Assembly: GCA_016191955.1 (NCBI GenBank)
Contig: JACPVC010000338.1
Span: 1 to 42,566, forward strand
Direction: 5' to 3'
Origin: Chloroflexota bacterium
Lineage (GTDB): Bacteria > Chloroflexota > Anaerolineae > Anaerolineales > Villigracilaceae
Length of the DNA stretch: 42,566 nucleotides
Shown here: positions 32,530 to 42,566 of the stretch, piece by piece
Layout of the letters: every line of letters starts with the position of its first letter
Position numbering within the stretch: position 1 is the first letter of the stretch
The notes under the pieces: model-generated
Databases searched by the model: none
Seen by the model: the letters and a program-made list of their open reading frames with translations, nothing else
Told to the model about the DNA's origin: nothing
Program-made: the position numbers and the translations under genes

Positions 32530-35502
32530 ATGAGACACATCATTATCGGTGACGGCGCGACCGGGACCACGGCGGCATATTACATCCGCACGGCGGATAA
32601 GTCCGCGTCCATCACGATTGTGTCTGATGACCCCAACCCTGCGTATTATCGCGCGGCGCTCACAAATTACCTGCTTGGCGAATTGCACGAGTCGCAGCTC
32701 TTCGCCGTCCCCCCTGATTTCTACATCGAAAATTCAATAGACCGCATCCTTGCTCGCGTGGCATCTGTCGATTCAACGAACAACCGCGTCACACTCGCGG
32801 ATGACCGCCAGATCGAATATGACCAGTTGCTGCTCGCCAGCGGTTCAAGACCGAATACACCTACCTTCCCCGGCGCGGAACTCCCCGGCGTAATGACGAT
32901 GCGCACGTTGCAAGACATCCGCTCGGTGGTGGATGGGATTCGCGCGGGGCGGGTCAAACGCGCGGTGGTGGTGGGAGGCGGTCCGCTGGGAATCGAATGG
33001 GTGCAGGGATTGATGCACTACAAAGTGCAGGTCACCTACCTCTTGCGCGGCGATATGTTCTTCGACCGCGCATTGGACCGCACCGGCTCCGACCTCGTCA
33101 TCAGCCGCCTGCGCGCAGAAGGCGTGGATGTGCGCACGAACGAAGAGATCGAAAAAGCCATTGGCGGGTTGAACGGACGCTTGCGCGCCATCCAATTGAA
33201 GAACTCAAAAGAGACCATCGACTGTCAACTGGCTGGGACTGCGATTGGCATTCGCCCGAATATTGAATTTTTGGCAGACTCCGGCATTGATATTGCGAAA
33301 GATGAAAAACGCGGCACACTACTCGGCGTGAGCGTAGACAAGAACCTGCGCACCAACGTTCCCAACGTCTATGCGGGCGGGGATGTGATTCACAGAACAC
33401 TGGGGCTTTGGGAGCCTGCCCGCCTGCAAGGGCGTGTGGCTGGGCGTAACATGGCAGGCGGTGAAGAGAGCTTCGAACCGGGCGAACATTATTTCGCCAC
33501 GCGCCTGTACGACCTTGATTTTTCAAGCGTTGGCAGCATCAACGACAAACCGGGCGACAAGGTGTTGGTTGATTTCCCGCGCGGCAGTGGGCGCATTGCT
33601 TATCGCAAACTGGTCTTGCGCGAGAATAGATTGGTCGGCGCATTGATGCTGGGTCAGCGTAAGGAAAACGTCCGCAGATACGGCTTGTTCTACAAGCAAC
33701 TCATCGAGCGAAAACTGGATATCGCCGCCGTGGCAGAGCGCCTGCTCGATTCAAGTTTCGACCTGCCCGCCTGGATCGATTCGCTTAACATGGGTCAGCA
33801 GATCAAAACGGCGCGCGGCATTACCAGCACCTCTTCCCTGCCTTCTGCGGCGAAAGTCCGCAAGACCGAATTAATAGATTCCAGCAACACCTTTGCAGCC
33901 CAGCCGATGAAAACTCCGCGAGCGCTCCTGCAAACCAACGGTCGCGCCTTTCAGGTCGAAGGCGCGATGAGTATCGGAAGAAAAGCCGAAAACCAGATCG
34001 TGATCGATGAGCCATTGGTTTCCAGCAAACATGCCGTTGTCGAACTGGATGGGCTTGCCTTCATCATCACCGACAACAACAGCACCAACGGCACGTATGT
34101 CAACAACGCGCCGATTACACGGCATATGCTTCAAAATGGTGACGTGGTTCAGATCGGCAACACAAACTTGCAGTTTATTGTCCAATTTGAAGGACAAAAA
34201 ACTTCGAGCATGCCGGAAGAGATCACACTGGAACAACCAGCGCCGGAAGACGTGCCGCTTGGTTTTATCGATTACAACGGCAAACGCACCGAGATCAAGC
34301 ATGAAACGATCACACTGGGGCGCGACCCGGAAGCGACGATTCTGATCGACCACCCAACTGTATCTTTCATGCATGCGCAAATATCATTGCATGGCAACCG
34401 TCACTATCTGCGCGACCTTGGCAGCCGCAACGGGACCTTCGTCAATGAAACTCTTGTGGTTACTCCCGTTGTGCTGAAGAATAACGATACGATCCGCATT
34501 GGCGGCGCGATTCTTAATTTCACCACCAATGCAAAACTTGAGTCTGCACCTCTGGCGGCACCGAAGCAGGTCAAGACCGAGTTCATAAAGAAGGAATCCG
34601 ATGGCGAAAATCTGGGGCGGCTTATCACGTATTCCGGTGCGACCATCGGCTTGAATTTTGTACTAAAGCCGCCGTCTGCCACGTTGGGGCGCGACCCCGA
34701 ATCCAACGACATTTCATTGCATAACCAAACCGTGAGCCGCAACCACGTCCGCTTTGATTGGCGCAAAGACAAATGGTATGTCATCGACTTGGGCAGCGGG
34801 AATGGTACACACATCAACGGAAAACAACTTGACCCAAACATTGAAACTCCGCTCGCGTCAAAAGACGAGGTGCAATTTGGCGATGTGAAATTGATGTACG
34901 TCGCGCCTTCTTCATCGTCCCAACCAACGCCGAATTTACCGATGACCTTCATCATTGAACCGGAGCCAGAGCCGCCCGCAGCGCCCGTTGAACCTCCAAA
35001 GATCATTCCATCGAAGCCGCCTGTTGTCGATAAAACCCCGTCCATTCAGGCGAAGGCGGAATATCTTCAAAACGAAATTGCACGCATCATGGAAAAACGC
35101 GAGAGCACTCCGCAGCCGCTCCCAGCGGAAGTCAAGCCGCCGACTGGCAAACAAGCCGCTGAGGGAGTCGGAGGCGAGGCGACTCAATTCATCCCATCCA
35201 CCTTCCCCACCCGTCTCACGCTTCTCGCCGGACCCGGAGTTGGTCGCGTCATCCCGTTGGTGCATCTACCGCTGACGCTTGGTCGCACAACCGCACCCGA
35301 TGTGCAGGGGCTTGACGACCCGCTGGTTTCGCGCCAGCATCTAAAGGTGACGTTGGCTGCCGATGGGAATATTTGTGTAAGCGACCTTGGCAGCGTGAAC
35401 GGAACCATCCTTAACGGTATTCGACTTGAGATCAACCAAATCACCATTCTGAAAAAGGGCGATGAACTGCGAATGGGCAGCACGGTTTTAAAGGCAGAGT
35501 AA
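32530..35502 (+). CDS. FAD/NAD(P)H oxidoreductase fused to four FHA domains
   Basis: A 990-residue cytoplasmic protein. Residues 1 to about 400 are a pyridine-nucleotide-disulfide-type flavoprotein like rubredoxin or nitrite-reductase NADH subunits. FAD loop: IIIGDGATGTTAA. NAD(P) loop: VVVGGGPLGIEW. A second FAD site is NVYAGGDVI, and no redox-active Cys pair is present. Four FHA domains follow, at about 465-555, 580-670, 700-795 and 895-990. Each keeps the phosphothreonine-binding residues (GR, S..H, NGT.N): SSKHAVV/STNGTYVN, SFMHAQI/SRNGTFVN, SRNHVRF/SGNGTHIN and SRQHLKV/SVNGTILN. A Pro-rich linker precedes the last. The gene ends 2 bases before the Fe-S gene. Electron input from NAD(P)H into the operon's Fe-S and heme proteins is inferred. 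Confidence 0.88.
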   Translation: MRHIIIGDGATGTTAAYYIRTADKSASITIVSDDPNPAYYRAALTNYLLGELHESQLFAVPPDFYIENSIDRILARVASVDSTNNRVTLADDRQIEYDQLLLASGSRPNTPTFPGAELPGVMTMRTLQDIRSVVDGIRAGRVKRAVVVGGGPLGIEWVQGLMHYKVQVTYLLRGDMFFDRALDRTGSDLVISRLRAEGVDVRTNEEIEKAIGGLNGRLRAIQLKNSKETIDCQLAGTAIGIRPNIEFLADSGIDIAKDEKRGTLLGVSVDKNLRTNVPNVYAGGDVIHRTLGLWEPARLQGRVAGRNMAGGEESFEPGEHYFATRLYDLDFSSVGSINDKPGDKVLVDFPRGSGRIAYRKLVLRENRLVGALMLGQRKENVRRYGLFYKQLIERKLDIAAVAERLLDSSFDLPAWIDSLNMGQQIKTARGITSTSSLPSAAKVRKTELIDSSNTFAAQPMKTPRALLQTNGRAFQVEGAMSIGRKAENQIVIDEPLVSSKHAVVELDGLAFIITDNNSTNGTYVNNAPITRHMLQNGDVVQIGNTNLQFIVQFEGQKTSSMPEEITLEQPAPEDVPLGFIDYNGKRTEIKHETITLGRDPEATILIDHPTVSFMHAQISLHGNRHYLRDLGSRNGTFVNETLVVTPVVLKNNDTIRIGGAILNFTTNAKLESAPLAAPKQVKTEFIKKESDGENLGRLITYSGATIGLNFVLKPPSATLGRDPESNDISLHNQTVSRNHVRFDWRKDKWYVIDLGSGNGTHINGKQLDPNIETPLASKDEVQFGDVKLMYVAPSSSSQPTPNLPMTFIIEPEPEPPAAPVEPPKIIPSKPPVVDKTPSIQAKAEYLQNEIARIMEKRESTPQPLPAEVKPPTGKQAAEGVGGEATQFIPSTFPTRLTLLAGPGVGRVIPLVHLPLTLGRTTAPDVQGLDDPLVSRQHLKVTLAADGNICVSDLGSVNGTILNGIRLEINQITILKKGDELRMGSTVLKAE

Positions 35503-35504
35503 CC

Positions 35505-37295
35505 ATGACCCAGGATTACATCGAGCATTTGCGTGATGAAGTAGAACGGGAGGTAATGGCATGCATTGGCTGCAACGACTGCATGCTGGCGTGCCCATTA
35601 CCGGAGAAACAACGTGTCACCATTGCCGAGTTGAATTCCGGGGTGCTTGCAGATCGGATCACAGCGCAAAACGTTATTAATTTCGTAACCGCCTGCACAC
35701 AGTGCCAGCAGTGTATTCCCGTTTGCCCTGCCAACCTACATCGTGCAGATATGGTGCTGTGGAATAAGATGAAGGTCGAAAACGTAGCGCCCAACCGACC
35801 GATGCCGCTGCAAATAGGTTCTCAGGTCGTCCAATCAAACTGGACGTTGGATACACTCGCGGGGCGCATCAGCACATTTCAATTACTGCAAGGTGTTCCC
35901 ATCGAACACCTGCGCCGCATGTTGTTGAGTTGTACATTACGCCAACTGGCAGCAGGCGAAACTTTGTGCCGCGAAGGTGAGTTCCATGAACGCTTGTATA
36001 TCTTCCTCGAAGGCGAGATCGAGCAATCCGTTTCGACAGCTTCGGGTGGACACATGCGCATTTTGATTCTGGGACCCGGGACCTTTCATGGCGAAATGGG
36101 CGTGCTGGCAAATCAAGAAGAAGGTTACAACCTCGTCGCCTTGCATCAATCCACGGTGCTTGAATTCCCGAAGGCGACTGTTCACCGCATGATGAAAGAA
36201 TTCCCTGCCTTCAAAGCAACCATGGACGAGCTGTATCGCCGCCGCGCGCTTTGGACGTACGTGATCCGCTCGCCATTATTCAACTCGATTCCCGAAGCCG
36301 ACTTGGAGAACATGTTGAAAGACGCCACACTGCGAGTCTTCGGAGCCGGAGAGGTTATATACCGTGAAGGCGAGACCGGCGGCGACCTGTGCCTTGTGCA
36401 GACCGGTTATTTGCGTGTGGCACGCAAACATTACGACTCTGAGCTCGTCGTGCAATACTATCGTGAAGGCGACATCTTCGGCGCGTCCTCTGTGCTTTTC
36501 AAGCAACCGCAACCAACGACAATTTCCGCCAATACCCGCGCGGATGTGGTCTTCATCCCAGCCGCCAGTGTGCTTTCCATGCTGGATAAATATCAAGACT
36601 TGCGCGCCGGGCTGATCGAAGAAGCCTATCGCAACGATCAATTGCTGCGGCTCGCCATGCCGAAAGCAAAGAAAGATGCCACCGTCCAAAACATTGCCGG
36701 CATCCAAACCATTCAACAGCACATCTCGCTCTCCAGCCTGATGGACCAGGGCGTGATGCAGGGGCATGAGATCCTCGTGATCGACACGGCGAAATGCACC
36801 AACTGCAATAACTGTGTCGATGCCTGTGGACGGCGTCATGGAAATTCGCGCATTGAGCGGCGCGGCTTGCAAATGGGTAACCTGCTCTTCCCCACGGCTT
36901 GCCGCCACTGCGAAGACCCGGTCTGTTTGCTGTGTTCGGTCAATGGCATCGTGCGCAAACCCGATGGCGAGATCAGCATTGTGACCGATAACTGCATCGG
37001 CTGCGGCGCGTGCGCAGAGCGCTGCCCGTATGGGAACATCCAAATGCATGAGCGTGACCGCAAACCGGATAATTTATTGGTTTCGCTCGCCAAGTCTATC
37101 GGATTAAAAAAAGAGGAACACAAACATTCGCTCAACAACGTGGCAGTGAAATGCAACCTATGTGAAGGCTACGAAGATTACGCCTGCGTCCGCGCCTGCC
37201 CGGTCGGCGCTGCCATGCGCATCGACCCGGTCGAGCAATTCAATCGCGACGACCTGAACGTGGGTCTTGAAATGAAGAAAAAGGTCGGGAATTAA
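35505..37295 (+). CDS. Polyferredoxin with two internal cNMP-binding-type domains
   Basis: A 596-residue soluble protein. An N-terminal two-cluster ferredoxin has Cys20/23/26/30 and Cys64/67/70/74. Two CRP-like cyclic-nucleotide-binding folds follow, at about 125-225 (GETLCREGEFHERLYIFLEGEI, FHGEMGVLANQEEGYNLVAL) and 255-355 (GEVIYREGETGGDLCLVQTGYL, FGASSVLFKQPQPTTISA). Both lack the phosphate-binding Arg of true cAMP sites. The C-terminal part from Cys431 has 16 Cys in four groups (CTNCNNCVDAC, CRHCEDPVCLLC, CIGCGACAERC, CNLC...CVRAC), as in the four-cluster electron-transfer subunits of molybdopterin oxidoreductases. So six [4Fe-4S] clusters are predicted. There is no DNA-binding helix-turn-helix. 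It probably links the flavoprotein to the cytochrome. Confidence 0.88.
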   Translation: MTQDYIEHLRDEVEREVMACIGCNDCMLACPLPEKQRVTIAELNSGVLADRITAQNVINFVTACTQCQQCIPVCPANLHRADMVLWNKMKVENVAPNRPMPLQIGSQVVQSNWTLDTLAGRISTFQLLQGVPIEHLRRMLLSCTLRQLAAGETLCREGEFHERLYIFLEGEIEQSVSTASGGHMRILILGPGTFHGEMGVLANQEEGYNLVALHQSTVLEFPKATVHRMMKEFPAFKATMDELYRRRALWTYVIRSPLFNSIPEADLENMLKDATLRVFGAGEVIYREGETGGDLCLVQTGYLRVARKHYDSELVVQYYREGDIFGASSVLFKQPQPTTISANTRADVVFIPAASVLSMLDKYQDLRAGLIEEAYRNDQLLRLAMPKAKKDATVQNIAGIQTIQQHISLSSLMDQGVMQGHEILVIDTAKCTNCNNCVDACGRRHGNSRIERRGLQMGNLLFPTACRHCEDPVCLLCSVNGIVRKPDGEISIVTDNCIGCGACAERCPYGNIQMHERDRKPDNLLVSLAKSIGLKKEEHKHSLNNVAVKCNLCEGYEDYACVRACPVGAAMRIDPVEQFNRDDLNVGLEMKKKVGN

Positions 37296-37322
37296 GATGG
37301 AATTCAAGGAACACATCCAGCC

Positions 37323-39800
37323 ATGACCAATCGTATTCAAATCAAAAGGCGTTTTAAGCTTTCTGAACGAGCGATCATTTGGATGGCGCTCAGCGGGGTC
37401 TTGTGTTGCGCGCTGGCGTTTGGGTCATATGGGTTGATCGAGTTCATCCGTCGGTTGTTGGATACCTCCCGTGTTCCAATGCTTTTCCTGATCATAGGTC
37501 TGGGCGCGACGGTCGTTCTGCTCGCGTTTTTCGTCACCTTTTACAGCGTCCGCAAGCGATTGCTTCAGGAAAAACTACCCGGCACGATGATGGCATGGCT
37601 CAAATCGCATGTGTATATCGGCTTGTTGGCTTTTGCGCTGGCGATTGGCCACGCATTCCTTGCGATCATGCGGTCGGACTTGTCGAATGGCGCTCTCGCG
37701 TTGATCGTTTTCCTTTTGTTGATTCTTAGCGGGGTCGCATGGCGTATTGTGTATGTTGCCTTTCCGCCTGTGGTGGCTGGATCTGTAGGCAACCTGGCAG
37801 TAAAAGACACTCATACCAAGTCGCAGATCGTTCAAGTGGAGATCGACAAATTGCTGGCGGGCAAATCTGCAGATTTTCGGCGCGGAGCAGCGCAAGGCGC
37901 AAAACACGGCAAGTGGCAGCGCGTCGAAGCTGGGATGAAACTGCCGCCCAATGAGTTGGAAGATTGGAACACGCTCAAAAAGCTGATCGACCGTATCAAA
38001 CGATACAGCCGCCGTGAACGCCTGCAAAGAGGATATGCCGCCTTCATGCAAGGCTGGAAGTGGCTGCACATTCCCATCGCGCTTGTGCTTGCCGGTGTCG
38101 TCACGATTCATGTGCTCGAAGTTTTCGGCTTGGGAGCCCCGGTCGACCACAGTGACTTGATCGGGCTGCCGCCGTCACAAGCCTGTCAACGCTGCCATCA
38201 AGACATTGTTCAGGAATGGCAATTAAGCATGCATTCGCAGGCACAGACGGGTCCCATCGTTGTCGCGCAAACGAAGCTTGCTTTGGAAAAACAACCGCTT
38301 TTCGAACGAGCGTGTAACAACTGCCACTCCCCCATCGGCACTGCGCTTACGAAAGAGGAAATCCTGCCATTGGATACTGACAACTTCTTTCGTTCGCAAG
38401 TCAATGGCACAGTGATGGATGAAGGCGTCACGTGCATCGTCTGTCACACCCTGTCCACCGCTCCTGAAGAACGCCGCGGCATGTTCGATAACTTCCCGGT
38501 CGCGCAGGGAAGCGAGAGATCGTTTGCAGATATGTTCGGACCTTCCTTCGCCGAATCCTCGCCTTTGCCAAACGCCTGGCACGAATCCCAAACCGGATTC
38601 ATGACAGACAACGCCTCGTCCTCGCATTTGTGCGGATCCTGCCACAACGTCAAAGTGGACATCGACGGCAACGGGGAGATCACCGCCTTCCCCGGCAGCG
38701 AAGGCAGCCTGAGCGATCAGGATAGCGATAATCAACTCGACGAAAACGAACTGGATGTGGATGAAAACGGAAAATTGCAAGACCTCGTCCTGCAAACAAC
38801 GTTCGATGAGTGGGAAGATTATGTCGCACTCCAAAACACACGTGGGCAAGACGCCCTAGGCTGCGTGGACTGTCACATGCCACGCCAGGCAGATAGCCCC
38901 ATCCTGACACCAGAGCTTGGCATCCCCTACTTCCTTGCACAAGACCGGGAACGTCAATCACATGCTTTCATCGGCGTGGATTATGACCTGGACCCCAACC
39001 GCTACACGCCTGAACAATTCGACCAAGTCCAGCAAGATAGGCAGGCGCTTTTGCAATCCGCCGCCACATTGACGGTTGAGTTAAATCAAAACGAAGTAGG
39101 AAATATCGTCGCCTCGATCACGATTCGGAGCAACCTGGTCGGTCACAGTCTGCCAACCGGGTTTGCCTTTGCGCGGCAAATGTGGCTGGAAGTCTCTGCT
39201 AAAACTACAGAAGGTGAACCGGTTTGTCTTACCGATCTCGACATTGAAGGAAATATCATCGGTGCTCAATGCACATCTGGCGCAATCCGCTCGCCGCAAG
39301 CAAACCTGTTGACCTGCGACCCGTTGCTGCTTGAAAAAATCGGTATCAAGCCCAGTAAAAATGGAGAAACGCTGGTGCTCGACCCCGCCTCCGTTGCGCC
39401 GCTTGAAGATTGCGACCCCTGGCTTGCGAACTTCCAAAAAGTGCTGACCTTGCCCGTTGGGAATGTCTTCTTTGAGGTCCCGTTCCAAACGCCCGCTGCT
39501 GACATCGTAAAGACCCGCGTCCGCCCCAGCGACGGTCAGGCAATGGACGCAATCAACTCCACCATCCTCGTCGACGGGCAGGTGCGCGATTCCGCCGCCT
39601 TTGATTATGTCTTCGACAGCACAAACTTTGCTGGTCAAGAAGTGACCGTCACCGCGGTGCTTCACTTCCGTCATCTGCCGCCCTACTTCCTGCGCGCACT
39701 CGATGGCTACTATCCCGACGACATCACCTCGGACGTTTTGCTCCAAAACATAACCGTCATCGACATGGCGCGCGGGTCTGCCAATATCTCCTTGCCGTAA
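37323..39800 (+). CDS. Membrane b-type diheme domain fused to pentaheme c-type cytochrome
   Basis: An 825-residue protein. Hydrophobic helices lie at about 17-40, 51-75, 94-115, 122-150 and 247-270. His96/His110 and His249/His263 are two pairs each 14 residues apart on one helix, as in NOX and ferric-reductase b-heme cores. After the last helix come five CXXCH c-heme sites: CQRCH (Cys288), CNNCH, CIVCH, CGSCH and CVDCH. A cytochrome c554-like arrangement and a beta-rich domain of about 230 residues finish the protein. Acidic DSDNQLDENELDVDENG may bind calcium. The c-hemes must face outward, so electrons would pass from the cytoplasmic Fe-S protein through two b-hemes to five external hemes. 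The terminal acceptor is unknown. Confidence 0.87.
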   Translation: MTNRIQIKRRFKLSERAIIWMALSGVLCCALAFGSYGLIEFIRRLLDTSRVPMLFLIIGLGATVVLLAFFVTFYSVRKRLLQEKLPGTMMAWLKSHVYIGLLAFALAIGHAFLAIMRSDLSNGALALIVFLLLILSGVAWRIVYVAFPPVVAGSVGNLAVKDTHTKSQIVQVEIDKLLAGKSADFRRGAAQGAKHGKWQRVEAGMKLPPNELEDWNTLKKLIDRIKRYSRRERLQRGYAAFMQGWKWLHIPIALVLAGVVTIHVLEVFGLGAPVDHSDLIGLPPSQACQRCHQDIVQEWQLSMHSQAQTGPIVVAQTKLALEKQPLFERACNNCHSPIGTALTKEEILPLDTDNFFRSQVNGTVMDEGVTCIVCHTLSTAPEERRGMFDNFPVAQGSERSFADMFGPSFAESSPLPNAWHESQTGFMTDNASSSHLCGSCHNVKVDIDGNGEITAFPGSEGSLSDQDSDNQLDENELDVDENGKLQDLVLQTTFDEWEDYVALQNTRGQDALGCVDCHMPRQADSPILTPELGIPYFLAQDRERQSHAFIGVDYDLDPNRYTPEQFDQVQQDRQALLQSAATLTVELNQNEVGNIVASITIRSNLVGHSLPTGFAFARQMWLEVSAKTTEGEPVCLTDLDIEGNIIGAQCTSGAIRSPQANLLTCDPLLLEKIGIKPSKNGETLVLDPASVAPLEDCDPWLANFQKVLTLPVGNVFFEVPFQTPAADIVKTRVRPSDGQAMDAINSTILVDGQVRDSAAFDYVFDSTNFAGQEVTVTAVLHFRHLPPYFLRALDGYYPDDITSDVLLQNITVIDMARGSANISLP

Positions 39801-39856
39801 ACAAAATCTCCAATTTGTAGAAGTTGAGCGGGTATATCGGCGCGAGTCTGAGAAGG

Positions 39857-39862
39857 GTATAA
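39857..39862 (+). promoter_or_regulatory. -10 element of the toxin-antitoxin pair
   Basis: GGGTATAAT has TATAAT at 39857-39862, ending 8 bases before GTG 39871. Transcription would start at or next to the start codon, giving a leaderless message. No ribosome-binding site and no clear -35 are seen. Confidence 0.42.
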
Positions 39863-39870
39863 TTTCGGTT

Positions 39871-40118
39871 GTGAGCGCCATTCCCCTTTCCCTCAAGCCC
39901 TTCTTTCAGGAATACGATATCACCAAGTTAACCCCTGAAAAGGATTCGCATACCATTATCGAACGCGTCCTGCAATTTGGGAACCGTGCCGAGATCAAAT
40001 GGTTATTTGAAACATATCCGAAAGATGAAATCTCTAATTGGGTAAGACGATGGGGCAACGAAGTCCTTCCTGAACCGGACCGAAAATTCTGGAAGATCGT
40101 TTTGAACGCGAGCCCCAA

Positions 40119-40122
<4 letters not shown>
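39871..40122 (+). CDS. Small partner of AbiEii-type toxin (DUF6922-like, probable antitoxin)
   Basis: An 83-residue protein starting at GTG: KPFFQEYDITKLTPEKDSHTIIERVLQFGNRAEIKWLFETY, with a Trp-rich second half (WVRRWGNEVLPEPDRKFWKIVL). This small family commonly precedes AbiEii-like nucleotidyltransferase genes, in place of the usual AbiEi antitoxin. It overlaps the toxin gene by 4 bases (ATGA), the usual toxin-antitoxin arrangement. The antitoxin role is inferred from position; no DNA-binding motif is obvious. Confidence 0.72.
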
Positions 40123-41903
<1,781 letters not shown>

Positions 41904-41930
41904 CTGTAACATGCAAACCCAAAGGAAACC

Positions 41931-42566
41931 ATGTCAAAGTCTTTCACCCTTATCAAAGAACAACAAATCCATGAGATCAACTCGCTAGTGAAGCTGTACG
42001 AACACAAACGCACAGGCGCACGGTTGCTTTCGGTTATCAACGATGACGAAAACAAGGTCTTCAGCATCAACTTCCGCACCACGCCAAAAGACTCAAGCGG
42101 TGTGGCGCACATCCTTGAGCATTCGGTGTTGAATGGCTCAGAGAAATACCCCGTCAAGGAACCATTTGTGGAATTGTTGAAAGGCTCACTGGCAACCTTC
42201 GTCAACGCCTTCACCTACCCCGATAAAACCTGCTACCCCGTGGCAAGCCAGAACGAAAAAGACTTTTACAATTTGATCGATGTTTATATCGATGCAGTCT
42301 TTCATCCGCTCATCAGCGAACAGACTTTAATGCAGGAGGGTTGGCATTACGAAATCAATAAGCCATCTGACCCACTTGCTTACAAAGGTGTGGTGTTCAA
42401 TGAAATGAAGGGCGCATATTCCTCACCAGATAACTTACTGGCACGCACCATCCAACAGTCGCTGTTCCCGAAGCACGTGTATGGCATTGATTCGGGCGGC
42501 GACCCTGCAAACATCACCGATCTCACCTACGAAAACTTCCGCGCGTTTTGGGAGATGTACTATCAC
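41931..42566 (+). CDS. M16-family zinc metallopeptidase, presequence-protease-like (3' end beyond window)
   Basis: The frame is open from ATG 41931 to the end of the window (212 codons), with AAAGGAAA before the start. The inverted zinc motif HILEH gives His60, Glu63 and His64. FVNAFTYPDKTCYPVAS and the GVVFNEMKGAYSSPDN stretch (third-ligand region) match the M16C group (PreP/Cym1), large clam-shaped peptidases that degrade small unfolded peptides. Full-length members have about 970 residues, so about three quarters is missing here. Confidence 0.88.
   Translation, partial: MSKSFTLIKEQQIHEINSLVKLYEHKRTGARLLSVINDDENKVFSINFRTTPKDSSGVAHILEHSVLNGSEKYPVKEPFVELLKGSLATFVNAFTYPDKTCYPVASQNEKDFYNLIDVYIDAVFHPLISEQTLMQEGWHYEINKPSDPLAYKGVVFNEMKGAYSSPDNLLARTIQQSLFPKHVYGIDSGGDPANITDLTYENFRAFWEMYYH

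Noticed and set aside
36276..37049. 257-codon minus-strand frame opposite the polyferredoxin gene
   Set aside because: The opposite strand encodes clear Cys clusters and CRP-like folds; this one shows nothing coherent.
39081..39896. 271-codon open frame on the minus strand, opposite the multiheme cytochrome gene
   Set aside because: It lies fully opposite strongly supported coding sequence with CXXCH motifs, and its translation shows no domain or membrane pattern. It is a by-product of codon bias.

Overview
The window is bacterial and gene-dense, with most genes on the plus strand. It is most likely from a Chloroflexota genome of the Anaerolineae type. This is inferred from the combination of a coenzyme F420 pathway, a classical menaquinone pathway, a CarD regulator, large FHA/multiheme fusions, and many intergenic palindromic repeats built from short reiterated motifs. 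No rRNA, tRNA or CRISPR array was found.

Layout. (1) 1-4424: the end of a coiled-coil/zinc-ribbon protein, a membrane-anchored NACHT-HEAT protein and an SsnA-type amidohydrolase. (2) 4442-9968: an F420 locus (npdG, cofE, a free-standing FbiB-C-like nitroreductase, cofD, cofC, an F420-dependent LLM oxidoreductase). A REP-associated tyrosine transposase with a REP palindrome on each side sits between the nitroreductase and cofD. (3) 10107-19377: a menaquinone locus. A TetR gene with a 32-bp perfect palindrome in front of its start codon leads into menF-menD-menB-menE-aroF(DAHP synthase)-menH. menA is convergent to this run, and menG diverges from menA. menC is not in the window. (4) 19414-26016: an HXXEE membrane protein, a hotdog thioesterase, an ECF-like sigma factor overlapping a 959-residue membrane/LysM protein, a TRIC-type channel protein, an orphan molybdo-flavoprotein FAD subunit and two small overlapping genes.

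(5) 26017-29017: an accessory island. A TIR-KAP P-loop NTPase gene (candidate phage-defence protein) is broken by a 19-bp tandem duplication; removing one copy restores an 831-residue protein. The gene is bracketed by two degraded copies of the 3' end of a zinc-type alcohol dehydrogenase gene. (6) 29018-32422: CarD, a small protein, an ABC-F ATPase (minus strand) and a histidine phosphatase. (7) 32490-39800: the most unusual part, a three-gene unit behind a good sigma-70-type promoter. It encodes an FAD/NAD(P)H oxidoreductase fused to four FHA domains; a six-cluster ferredoxin-like protein with two cyclic-nucleotide-binding-type domains in its middle; and a membrane cytochrome with a NOX/ferric-reductase-like b-heme core followed by five CXXCH c-heme sites. 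Together they look like a regulated trans-membrane electron conduit. (8) 39857-42566: an AbiEii-type toxin with a small upstream partner, an orphan CcrM-like adenine methyltransferase and the start of an M16 metallopeptidase.

All functions are read from motifs and family resemblance. No database search was run.
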